From IMG/VR virus record IMGVR_UViG_3300046616_000113, positions 1 to 20,141 of that record: a stretch of DNA of 20,141 nt. One strand, written 5' to 3'. Below are positions 13,666 to 20,141 of the stretch, piece after piece. The translations under genes and the position numbers were made by a program. Under the pieces are notes generated by a model, which made no database searches, had not been told where the DNA came from, and was given only the letters and a program-made list of their open reading frames with translations. Position 1 is the first letter of the stretch, and each line of letters begins with the position of its first letter. This DNA is from a virus.

Positions 13666-14610
13666 TTACGGCAGGTCGATGCGGGCCACCGGGTACCGGC
13701 TGGCCTCGGTCGGCTGGTCGTTGTTGATGGTGTTCGCGACCTGCCAGCCCACACGGAAGGTGAGACGGATGGCGGTCATGTCCTGCTGCGCCAGGTTGTA
13801 GACGATGGCGCCGGTGTTGTCCTGGATGACGGCCTGGTCGAGGATCTTCATCGTGATGTCCTGGCGGACACCGATGACGAACTGCGACCAGTCGCCCATG
13901 AACAGCGTCGGGCTGCCCGAGGTGGACCCGAACAGGCCGCGCATCGGGTAGACGACGGGCAGGCCGTCGATCGACATCAGGTTCCCGGCGACGCGGGACT
14001 CGTCCAGCTTGCGGCCCTGCGAGTCGCGGGACTTCCGGAGCTTCGACTTCACCGAGGTGGCGCCGACGAAGCCGGACACCTCGTACCCGTCGGCCTCAAC
14101 GAGGCCGTAGCCGTTGTCGATGTCGCCGAAGAACGCGCCCGCAGTAGAAGCCGAGTTGGCGGTGACGTTGTTGCCCGCGGCGGTCGCCGAGGAGGCGATG
14201 TTCGTCGGCCACGACGACGGCGCGTTGGTTCCGAAGAAGGTCGCGGCGTCGAGGGTGCGGCCCATCGCCTCCGTCATCAGGGGCATCGCCTCGTCCCAGA
14301 TGTTGGCGTCCACGTCGGCCAGGACGTTGTCCGGGACCGGCATGATGACCGCGATCTCCTCGATGTTGAGGAACTTGTTCGCCCAGTTGACCTCGGTCGT
14401 CTGCTTCAGACCGGTGTCACCGCCGACGAAGTACGCCGTCGGCAGCGCGGACAGGACCGGGAACCGGACCTGCGCACGCCCCACCGGCACCCGGCGGAAC
14501 AGCGACAGGACGGCGGACTGCTCCAGCGCCTTGCCGAGCATCTCGTTGGAGACCTCTTCCGGGATGAGCGCCTGGGCGTCCGTCCGCGAGGTCAGGTTGG
14601 TAAAGGCCAT
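13666..14610 (-). CDS. Major capsid protein, HK97 fold
   Basis: The 314-residue product has the layout of an HK97-fold capsid protein: an N-terminal arm (ALIPEEVSNEMLGKALEQSA), an E-loop area with VRFPVLSALPTAYFVG, the long spine helix region starting near VPDNVLADVDANIWDEAMPL, and P and A domains with MSIDGLPVVYPM and SPTLFMGDWSQFVIGVR near the end. It follows the scaffold gene. The start ATG at 14610 abuts a perfect nine-base hairpin stem with a purine-rich loop (14611-14647), likely affecting its translation or mRNA life. There is no adjacent prohead protease, so the N-terminal arm is probably kept short and assembly driven by the separate scaffold. Identification is strong. Confidence 0.93.
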   Translation of the reverse strand: MAFTNLTSRTDAQALIPEEVSNEMLGKALEQSAVLSLFRRVPVGRAQVRFPVLSALPTAYFVGGDTGLKQTTEVNWANKFLNIEEIAVIMPVPDNVLADVDANIWDEAMPLMTEAMGRTLDAATFFGTNAPSSWPTNIASSATAAGNNVTANSASTAGAFFGDIDNGYGLVEADGYEVSGFVGATSVKSKLRKSRDSQGRKLDESRVAGNLMSIDGLPVVYPMRGLFGSTSGSPTLFMGDWSQFVIGVRQDITMKILDQAVIQDNTGAIVYNLAQQDMTAIRLTFRVGWQVANTINNDQPTEASRYPVARIDLP

Positions 14611-14647
14611 GGTCCGGCCCTCTCATTTCTCTTCAGCCGGCCGGACC
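14611..14647 (-). promoter_or_regulatory. Hairpin leader abutting the major capsid start
   Basis: On the minus strand GGTCCGGCC (14639-14647) pairs perfectly with GGCCGGACC (14611-14619) around a 19-base loop GGCTGAAGAGAAATGAGAG. The second arm ends directly before the ATG at 14610. The loop carries the purine-rich ribosome binding stretch. The stem may expose that stretch, block spurious starts, or protect the 5' end of a processed capsid message. Pairing is visible; the effect is inference. Confidence 0.65.
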
Positions 14648-14666
14648 TCGCCGTGCCGGGGATGGG

Positions 14667-15212
14667 TCAGCCGAGACCGGCCTTCTGGCGGATCAGGGCG
14701 TTCATGTCGGTCGGCGCACCCGCCGTCGTGCGCGCTCCGCCGTCGAAAGACGGGGCGACGGGCTGCTCCTTGCCGAGGTGCGGCTTGCGCTTCAGCAGGT
14801 CGGCGAGGGCCTTCTCGATGCCCTTGCTGTCGATGTCGCCTTCGTCGTCGACGAAGTCGCCCAGGTTCAGGAAGGCGGCAGCGTCCGACGGGTCCGCGAA
14901 GGTCGATGCGGCGAGGGCCCGCACCTCGGCGCGGGCGGCTCGTTCCACCATTGCGGTGGCCCGCTGTTCGGCGGCGGTAGCCCGCTCACCAGCCTTCTGG
15001 ACTTCCGTCTTGTCGCGGTCCTCGATCCCCTGCAGGCGCGCAGCGTTCGTTCGGTTCGCCTTCTCGGCGTCCTTGGCGCGCTGCTTCCACTCAGCGAGCG
15101 CCTTCTCTCCAGCCGGTCCGAGAGGGGCGTCACCGGCCGGTGCGGCGGGGCCGCCCGGTTCGGCGGGCTCGCCGCCTTCGGGCGCGACGGATTCGGTTGC
15201 GGTTTCGGACAT
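14667..15212 (-). CDS. Capsid scaffolding protein
   Basis: The 181-residue product starts at the ATG at 15212, with CGGGAG upstream; the longer frame to 15245 lacks such a site. Residues 1-33 are a disordered Ala/Pro/Gly/Glu-rich tail. Residues about 34-98 form a strong coiled coil (KQRAKDAEKANRTNAARLQG, ERATAAEQRATAMVERAARA). A conserved middle with FADPSDAAAFLNLGDFVDDE follows, and residues 169-180 end in a short helix (MNALIRQKAGLG) likely to contact the capsid. Location between the MuF gene and the capsid gene fits a scaffold of the SPP1 gp11 type, which drives procapsid formation and leaves before or during packaging. No protease motif is visible. Confidence 0.88.
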   Translation of the reverse strand: MSETATESVAPEGGEPAEPGGPAAPAGDAPLGPAGEKALAEWKQRAKDAEKANRTNAARLQGIEDRDKTEVQKAGERATAAEQRATAMVERAARAEVRALAASTFADPSDAAAFLNLGDFVDDEGDIDSKGIEKALADLLKRKPHLGKEQPVAPSFDGGARTTAGAPTDMNALIRQKAGLG

Positions 15213-15254
15213 GCGGTACTCCCGTTGCGGGATAAGGCCACGCATTGCGCGCGG

Positions 15255-16265
15255 TCAGGTCAGGTAGCCGAAGCGCCGCAGCATGGCGATCGCCTCGTCG
15301 CGGCTCCCGGCGAGCTCGAAGATCTGCTCGGGCAGGAGTCGGGGTGACATCAGCCGGTATTGGCGGCCGATGTTGGCGGGGACGCGGCCGCGGGCGATGT
15401 CCCGGGCCCGCTCCTGCCGGTAGTAGTGGCCGCGCGTCGTCGTGCCCTCGCGCGTTGCGCGCAACGTGCGGCCGTAGGTCGTCGTGGTGTACATACCGCG
15501 GCGGGCGTTGACGATCTGCGACATGTCGGCGCCCTCACGGATCGCCCGCGCGCCCGCGGCGGTGAAGACGCGGTCCTGCTCGGCGCGAGACAGCCGGTTG
15601 AAGTAGGCGTTCGGGTCGATGAATCCACCGCGGTCGAGGTGCTGATTGCGGGCGATCAGCGTGGTCGGCAGGTGGACGCAGTCGCAGCGCGGATGCCGCT
15701 GGAAGCCCTTGTTCCAGCCGTACTCCTTGCCTGCCAGGATGATGCAGCGGGAGCAGGCCGGAGGCTGAACGACCCGGACGTAGCCCTGGATCGTGCGCTT
15801 GCCGACCATCGACGAGCCGACCGCGCTACGGCCCGCCTGCGCGACCTCGGACGTCGACAGCATCAACGCCCGCTGCAGGCCGCGCATCATCGCGTCGTCC
15901 GCGGTCAGACCGTGACCGATGCCCTGCTTCGTGGTGATCACCGACAGGTACATCAGCGAATCCAGACCACGCCCGTCCGCCGCAAGCCCGGAGAAGGCTG
16001 ACGGTCGAACGCTGCCCGCACGCACCGGATCGGCGCCCTCGGCGTCCGCGACCTCATCGACGTAGTCGTCGGCGAGCCCAGCAGACGCCAACTGCCCGGC
16101 GGCGACAGCATCGGCCATACGGCGGCCGATCCCGGCATTCCAGGAGCCCGTCAGGTCGCCAATGTCGAGCAGGCGCCAAAGCTCCTGCACCTGGTTGGCG
16201 GCCTTGCGGGTGTATCGCTGCTGGCGGCGGTAGTGGCGCAGTGCGATCTGCCGAGCCGTCGCCAC
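15255..16265 (-). CDS. MuF-like minor head / capsid morphogenesis protein
   Basis: The 336-residue product has the signature of MuF-like proteins: a helical N-terminal half, then the metal-binding type motif CSRC at 171-174 followed by RHPRCDCVHLPT at 190-201, with Cys194, Cys196 and His198. These proteins bind the portal and lie inside the head; some are ejected with DNA. The start is GTG at 16265, four bases after the portal stop, with GGAG upstream. The C-terminal part (RTLRATREGTTTRGHYYRQE, basic) ends in AIAMLRRFGYLT. No toxin domain is fused to it, unlike in some phages that carry polymorphic toxins on MuF. Call is firm. Confidence 0.9.
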   Translation of the reverse strand: MATARQIALRHYRRQQRYTRKAANQVQELWRLLDIGDLTGSWNAGIGRRMADAVAAGQLASAGLADDYVDEVADAEGADPVRAGSVRPSAFSGLAADGRGLDSLMYLSVITTKQGIGHGLTADDAMMRGLQRALMLSTSEVAQAGRSAVGSSMVGKRTIQGYVRVVQPPACSRCIILAGKEYGWNKGFQRHPRCDCVHLPTTLIARNQHLDRGGFIDPNAYFNRLSRAEQDRVFTAAGARAIREGADMSQIVNARRGMYTTTTYGRTLRATREGTTTRGHYYRQERARDIARGRVPANIGRQYRLMSPRLLPEQIFELAGSRDEAIAMLRRFGYLT

Positions 16266-16268
16266 GGC

Positions 16269-17660
16269 CTACTCCGCGGGGATCGCGTCGACGGGCAGCT
16301 CGAACGCGGGTGGCTTAGGCCCGTACTCGGCTGCCAAGTCGCCGCCCATGGCCCGGTCGAGGGCGTCCTCGTTGAGCTGGCGCCAGCGCTCGATCTCCTG
16401 CGGCGTAGCACCCCAGCGCTCCCACAGCACCTCCCGCGGCACCCCGAGCGTCGACATCTTGACCAGGGCGTCGACGAGTTCGCCCTCAGTGCGCCACTCC
16501 GGGCTCTTCCACACGATGCGGGCCTGCGACGAGGCGAACCCGGCCAGCCGCATCGTTCGCTCCAGGCCTTCCTCGAGGAACCGGCGACGCTGATAGATCT
16601 TGTGGATCAGGCCCGCCTCGGCTGCCTTCAGTGCCTCCGCGCTCAGGTTGATCATGCTGCCGAGGAGATAGTGCGGAGGTGTCGACGTGATCGCCGCAAT
16701 GTCGTGGACGTCGGCTTCCTTGCCCTTCAGGTAACCGGAGAGGTCCGCGGCAGCGAACTGGCCGAACTTGGCGCCGCCCTCCTCCGCAATGAGGATCTTG
16801 TTGACGGCGACGTCGAACGGCTCGATGTCCTGACCGTTCTCGTCGACCGGGATCTCCATCCCGGTGACCCATTTCTGCGGGAACGCTGCGAACTCCTGCG
16901 TCATCATCCGGTCCGCGATCGTCTTGTTGATCCGGTCCTGGATCCCCGTGACCGACCGCAACTCCGAAGCGCCCGGCTTCAGCATCCGCGGCCGGTTCGC
17001 GAGCTCACCGAACGGAACCTCGCCGAGGACGTTCTTACCGCCCCACTCCTCGCCCGCCACGTCGCGGCGCACCCACTGAGGCTTCTGGTGTCCCTGCCCG
17101 TACTTCGGCTCAGGCGCCTCGAACTTGTAGATCCGGTCGGGGAGATAGACCGTGCAGCACAGCTTGGCCGTCCAGTCATCGATCCACAGCTTCAGCGCAG
17201 CGGCCATCTCGCCGGGCTCCCCCGGCTTCTCCTCCGTGATGACCTGCGTCGGATGCTCCGGAGTGATCCGGAAGCCGAGTCGCTTGTCCGGCGACACCAG
17301 CATGTAGGCGTTGCCGCGGATCGCCGCCTCCAGGAACGCCAGCGACGAGCCGCCGTCCAGGTTGTTGTCCTGCCACAGCCCCCACGCCGCCTGATCCGCG
17401 TCACCGGCGTCGGCGTCCGACTGGAAGCCAGCCACCTCCAGGCGACCCACGAGCGCATCGACGACGAGCTCCATGTAATTCGCCCGGGACATCTTCAGCA
17501 GCCGCCGGAACGGCTCCCGCGCCCTCTCGTGCAGGTGCGGCAGCGGGTGCTCGCACTCGTAGTAGTCGTCAAAGACTTTCGTCTCCTCCGACCGCTTGCA
17601 CAGCGCCTCGTACAAGCGGTCACGCCACCACTCCGGGGACTGGACTGCAGGCTGAAGCAT
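16269..17660 (-). CDS. Portal protein, SPP1 gp6-like
   Basis: The 463-residue product belongs to the SPP1 gp6-like portal family, judged by its opening (WWRDRLYEALCKRSEETKVF), the VVDALVGRLEVAGF segment, a mid domain with VTGIQDRINKTIADRMM and the final helical crown with SAEALKAAEAGLIHKIYQRR followed by LERTMRLAGF. Twelve copies normally form the ring through which DNA enters and leaves the head. The ATG at 17660 has GAGAGGGGG upstream, 15 bases past the large terminase stop. The order TerS, TerL, portal, MuF, scaffold, capsid is a standard arrangement. Identification is strong. Confidence 0.94.
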   Translation of the reverse strand: MLQPAVQSPEWWRDRLYEALCKRSEETKVFDDYYECEHPLPHLHERAREPFRRLLKMSRANYMELVVDALVGRLEVAGFQSDADAGDADQAAWGLWQDNNLDGGSSLAFLEAAIRGNAYMLVSPDKRLGFRITPEHPTQVITEEKPGEPGEMAAALKLWIDDWTAKLCCTVYLPDRIYKFEAPEPKYGQGHQKPQWVRRDVAGEEWGGKNVLGEVPFGELANRPRMLKPGASELRSVTGIQDRINKTIADRMMTQEFAAFPQKWVTGMEIPVDENGQDIEPFDVAVNKILIAEEGGAKFGQFAAADLSGYLKGKEADVHDIAAITSTPPHYLLGSMINLSAEALKAAEAGLIHKIYQRRRFLEEGLERTMRLAGFASSQARIVWKSPEWRTEGELVDALVKMSTLGVPREVLWERWGATPQEIERWRQLNEDALDRAMGGDLAAEYGPKPPAFELPVDAIPAE

Positions 17661-17675
17661 CCGGCCCCCTCTCGG

Positions 17676-19304
17676 TCAGAATCCGCGCGCCCTGCGCTTC
17701 TTGGTCCGGGCTTCACCAGCGGCGATCGCATCGCACGCGGCCTCATGGGCTAGAACTGACACCACGGCAAGGTCGATCTTTTGAACGTGCGTCGCCTTAC
17801 GCAGCACGTAACGCTTCGCCGGCCGGGCCGCCTTGCGGGCGTTCCGGACGTGGATAGACGTCGTCTCACAGCCGTCATGCCGGAAGGTCGTGTCCTTCTT
17901 CGTGACGTCCGTCAGTAGCTGCTCGCAGGCCGCATGCATCTGCGCAACGCGGTACGTCTGCCACTCAGTGACGCGCTTCTCGCCGAATCGGGCCTGCCAG
18001 GCCGCCATCTCGCTGGTCCAGTACGGCGGGTCGCCGTACATACGCACCACGTTGAAGCGGCCCATCAGTTCATCCACCGCGGCATCGACCTCAAGCCGCG
18101 GCACCTGGCCCTCCCAGTCCTCTGGATCCCAGATGCACGGCCTGTTGTCGGGCCCGTAGGTCGGAGTGAACTGGTAGCCGTCCAAAGTCTCGGCACGGAT
18201 GCCGGTCCAGTCGTCCACGTCGGAGCCGTCGAAGCCCAGCGCGAGAGCCGTGCCGTCCGGCACGTCCTCCAAGGCGATGCGGGCGTCCCAGCGGTCCTGC
18301 TGCAGCCAGGTGCCCATGCCCGCCGTGATGCGGTTGCCGTAGAAGCGCTCCGCTTCCGCAGGCTCCTTCTCCATCAGCTCGAAGGCCTCGCCCTCGATGG
18401 CATCGAGGTCGATGTGCGTACTGCCCAGGTACACGGCCGCGTGGATTCGCCGCCGTTCCGCCTTGTTCGTGTACGACAGGCTCTTGGGCGGCAGCCGGTG
18501 GAACCGGTAGACGTCCGGGGCCTTCGTCTCCGCGGTCTTCTGCGCGACCGTGTTCTCCGTCGGATCCCAGGCATTCGTCTGCTCCAGCGAGCGCCCTGAC
18601 ATGCCCGCCAGGCCGCGGCGTTGCGTCGTGGCGACCTTGGTCATGCCGTTCTGCTCGGTCCAGATTCCGCTCTCGTCCTGCGACGCAAACGTGATCGGGT
18701 TACCCAGCCTCGACTGGGCGGACGATGTGACGACGTCGATCCGGCCGTCGTTCGGCAGCCGGATGAACTGCTCACCGACTTTCATCACCTCGGACAGCGG
18801 GCCATTCCGAATCATCGCCTGCAGAGGCCGGTACGTGTTGTCCGTCTGATCCTCGGACGTTGCCGTGATCTGGATCAGCGGCTGATTCCACGGCCGGCCC
18901 ATTGGCTCGCCCGGCTCGTACCAGTACACCCAGCCACAGCCGCACCCGTGATCCGAGCACCGATAGCGCTCCCCGCCCTGCGCCCAACCGTTGAACAGCA
19001 CCGGGCCAACGGCCTCCGCGGCAACCACAGACGCGGCCCACGGACCCTTGCCGGACTTCTGAGGAGCCACCGCCTGAGCACGCCGATAGTGGAACGCGGT
19101 CGACAGCTGGCCAAGCTCGGCAGTCGGCTTGACACGGTACAGATTCGCCGTGATCCGCAGCTGCCAGTCGTACATCTCGAACGGGCGCGGCGTGATATCC
19201 AGGCCGCCAACCGACTGCAGCAGGCAATGCCGAGCAATCCAGTCAGGGACGACGTACAGGGTGGGGAAATCCAGCGGCCAGGTCCCGTCGTCAGCCGCTA
19301 CCAC
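17676..19304 (-). CDS. Terminase large subunit (TerL)
   Basis: The 542-residue product carries an ATPase and a nuclease domain. A Walker A-like PQKSGKG lies at 81-87, and the Walker B with catalytic acid is in ITFASQDESG (Asp210, Glu211). The RuvC-like nuclease has candidate acids in LGFDGSD (Asp359), MYGDPPYW (Asp425) and KIDLAVVS (Asp511). A Cys-rich piece, CSDHGCGC (116-123), sits in the ATPase domain and might hold zinc. The start is GTG at 19304, overlapping the end of the small subunit gene by 14 bases, which implies coupling. The enzyme cuts the concatemer and drives DNA into the prohead. Whether packaging is cos or headful cannot be read from the protein. Confidence 0.95.
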   Translation of the reverse strand: MVAADDGTWPLDFPTLYVVPDWIARHCLLQSVGGLDITPRPFEMYDWQLRITANLYRVKPTAELGQLSTAFHYRRAQAVAPQKSGKGPWAASVVAAEAVGPVLFNGWAQGGERYRCSDHGCGCGWVYWYEPGEPMGRPWNQPLIQITATSEDQTDNTYRPLQAMIRNGPLSEVMKVGEQFIRLPNDGRIDVVTSSAQSRLGNPITFASQDESGIWTEQNGMTKVATTQRRGLAGMSGRSLEQTNAWDPTENTVAQKTAETKAPDVYRFHRLPPKSLSYTNKAERRRIHAAVYLGSTHIDLDAIEGEAFELMEKEPAEAERFYGNRITAGMGTWLQQDRWDARIALEDVPDGTALALGFDGSDVDDWTGIRAETLDGYQFTPTYGPDNRPCIWDPEDWEGQVPRLEVDAAVDELMGRFNVVRMYGDPPYWTSEMAAWQARFGEKRVTEWQTYRVAQMHAACEQLLTDVTKKDTTFRHDGCETTSIHVRNARKAARPAKRYVLRKATHVQKIDLAVVSVLAHEAACDAIAAGEARTKKRRARGF

Positions 19305-19761
19305 CAGGCACCGCCCTCAGCCTGGCTCGCGCCGAGGTCGCCTCAATGGCAGGCGCGCTCAGCCCCGTCAGCGTCTCGTCTTCCTCGCTGATCCGGTCGA
19401 TGCGCCACCGGTTGCCGCGCATTCCAGGCGTCGTCAGCCCCAACGAGTCCGCCATCTGCCGCACAAGCGTCGACAGGACGACCGCCGAGTCCGGCTTCTC
19501 CGCCTCAGCGAGCCGACGGGCGTACAGCGCAACCTCGATCTCCTGGCCGTAGCGCTCCCACATCAGCCCCTGCGGCTTCTCCCAGAGACGTTCCCACAGC
19601 ACCGCCTCGCGAACGCTCTGCTCCTCGAACGGCCAGTCAGGCGTTGCGCCTTCACGGCCCCCAGCAGGAAGAATCGTCCACTCGCCAGCGTCTCGCTCAC
19701 GCCTCAGCGCGGTCGGATCGGGCGCCGGCCCGGACCTGGTGCGTGCTCCACCCTTCGGCAT
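19291..19761 (-). CDS. Terminase small subunit
   Basis: The 156-residue product begins at the ATG at 19761 (MPKGGARTRSGPAPDP), with GGAG eight bases upstream. A GTG three codons earlier is in frame but would overlap that ribosome binding site, so it is less likely. The Arg/Gly/Pro-rich opening, Trp-rich middle (REAVLWERLWEKPQGLMWER) and helical later part with ADSLGLTTPGMRGNRWRID match small terminases of actinophages (P27-like type). This protein binds the packaging site and recruits the large subunit; the adjacent repeat-rich region at 19762-19990 is a candidate site. The C-terminus overlaps the large subunit start by 14 bases. Confidence 0.9.
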   Translation of the reverse strand: MPKGGARTRSGPAPDPTALRRERDAGEWTILPAGGREGATPDWPFEEQSVREAVLWERLWEKPQGLMWERYGQEIEVALYARRLAEAEKPDSAVVLSTLVRQMADSLGLTTPGMRGNRWRIDRISEEDETLTGLSAPAIEATSARARLRAVPGGSG

Positions 19762-19990
19762 ATCGATCACTCCAACTAGCCGCGTTGCGCGGCGAAAACG
19801 CCGTCACCTTGCGTGACAGCGGAGCATGATCACCTAGGCTCTGAACCTGGCAAACCTGGGAGCCACCTCCCCGGCGGTCCCCCGTGGATCTTGATCTGGG
19901 GGTCCCTCCCCAGGGTGATCATGGCCTTCGTGACTGACCGTGATGATCACCGGGAGCCTGGGAGCATCGCCGGCCAGAGCCGGCCACTGC
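19762..19990 (-). other. Non-coding repeat-rich region, candidate packaging site
   Basis: This 229-base stretch has no credible gene. It holds three copies of GGTGATCAT: minus at 19826-19834, plus at 19914-19922 and minus at 19943-19951. It also holds two tandem AACCTGG (19844-19850, 19853-19859), two CCTGGGAGC (19855-19863, 19957-19965), and a direct repeat GCCGGCCA (19969-19976, 19979-19986). A hairpin with CTGGGG/CCCCAG lies at 19896-19913, and CGGCG-AAAA-CGCCG at 19790-19803, just upstream of the small terminase. Being next to the small terminase gene suggests a cos or pac site. No convincing promoter was found. Confidence 0.55.
19896..19913. repeat. Inverted repeat in the candidate packaging region
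   Basis: CTGGGG (19896-19901) and CCCCAG (19908-19913) form a perfect six-base stem around the loop GTCCCT. There is no T-run on either strand, so it is not a good intrinsic terminator. It lies directly beside the central GGTGATCAT copy and may help a protein recognise the region. Confidence 0.6.
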
Positions 19991-20141
19991 CTACCAGGTG
20001 TAGATCGCGTCGCCGTCCTGGTGCCGGTGCTCGTGCTCCGGGGTGCCGGGCGGCAAGTCCGGGTCGGCAGCCGGCTGGGCGCACGTCAGGTGAGCCAGGG
20101 TCGGCAGGAAGTGCGGCGCACCGCACAGCGGCCTCTCCTTG
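19991..20141 (-). CDS. Unrecognised protein, C-terminal part only
   Basis: The last 49 codons of a gene that enters from the right edge are visible, ending TAG at 19991. The part seen includes CGAPHFLPTLAHLTCAQP, an acidic Pro-rich piece and a His-rich end (EHEHRHQDGDAIYTW). Two Cys and several His could bind a metal, but the start is missing and no family is recognised. Codon bias (third position G/C) supports coding. It is the last gene before the terminase operon. Confidence 0.55.
   Translation of the reverse strand, partial: KERPLCGAPHFLPTLAHLTCAQPAADPDLPPGTPEHEHRHQDGDAIYTW

Noticed and set aside
15213-15245. Upstream ATG for the scaffold gene at 15245
   Set aside because: The start at 15212 has CGGGAG at the right distance and begins the typical scaffold N-terminus; the earlier start has no such site.
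13651-15267. 538-codon plus-strand open frame opposite capsid and scaffold
   Set aside because: Low-complexity Arg/Val/Asp/Gly translation crossing two well-supported genes and their intergenic leader; an antisense shadow.
15255-16265. Toxin domain fused to the MuF protein, as in some phage-borne polymorphic toxins
   Set aside because: The C-terminus is short and basic and follows the ordinary minor head protein pattern; no toxin-like domain or adjacent immunity gene is present.
16233-17753. 506-codon plus-strand open frame opposite the portal
   Set aside because: Antisense shadow of a clear SPP1-like portal gene, with no start signal or domain.
19762-19990. Promoter, tRNA or small gene in the region upstream of the small terminase
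   Set aside because: No credible -35/-10 pair with proper spacing, no tRNA cloverleaf, and no open frame with a ribosome binding site was seen.
1-20141. CRISPR array, insertion sequence, integrase or attachment site
   Set aside because: No spaced direct repeats, transposase-like or recombinase-like frames, or terminal inverted repeats were found in the window.

Overview
The window is the late structural and lysis module of a siphovirus, or a prophage of one, from a high-GC actinomycete, most likely Streptomyces. The evidence is uniformly GC-rich coding with strong third-position G/C bias, frequent GTG starts, GGAGG-type ribosome binding sites, and protein types (SPP1-like portal, MuF protein, DUF6093-type head closure, actinophage-type TerL) usual in Streptomyces phages. 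No integrase, repressor, attachment site, tRNA, CRISPR or insertion sequence is visible, so free phage and prophage cannot be told apart here.

Every supported gene lies on the minus strand, so the gene order reads from high to low coordinates. At the right edge is the C-terminus of an unrecognised protein (19991-20141), then a 229-base non-coding stretch (19762-19990) with repeats and hairpins that is a candidate packaging site. Packaging and head genes follow: small terminase (19291-19761), large terminase (17676-19304), portal (16269-17660), MuF-like minor head protein (15255-16265), scaffold (14667-15212), major capsid protein (13666-14610), a probable decoration protein (13231-13638) and a small acidic protein (12989-13219). 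The neck is a four-gene set (11169-12973): gp6-like connector, head closure, gp10-like protein and tail terminator. The tail runs from an unassigned beta-rich protein (10822-11154) through the major tail protein (10281-10760), the tail assembly chaperones G and GT (9452-10281), the 1350-residue tape measure (5396-9448), Dit (4514-5383), a receptor-binding fibre (3472-4503), a Tal-like protein (2390-3472), a second fibre (1652-2389) and a 69-residue Cys-rich protein (1446-1655). Lysis genes close the window: endolysin (485-1381), holin (135-464) and the start of a coiled-coil partner (1-119).

The genes are packed with 1-14 base overlaps or short gaps, as expected for a few long late transcripts with translational coupling. 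DNA is packaged by TerS/TerL through the portal into a shell built on a scaffold; no prohead protease gene is present between portal and capsid. The tail tube polymerises to a length set by the tape measure, with chaperones G and GT made in a ratio set by a -1 ribosomal frameshift.

The most interesting signals are not genes: (1) a CCCTTTC slip site followed after 5 bases by a perfect 9-bp stem spanning the G stop codon; (2) a duplicated leader, a GC hairpin plus T-run plus TTCATGCCC, that sits in front of both the major tail protein and the endolysin and continues into their first codons; (3) a 9-bp perfect hairpin abutting the major capsid start codon, with the purine-rich ribosome-binding stretch in its loop; (4) the repeat-rich region beside the small terminase. 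I see no wholly new multi-gene system in this window.
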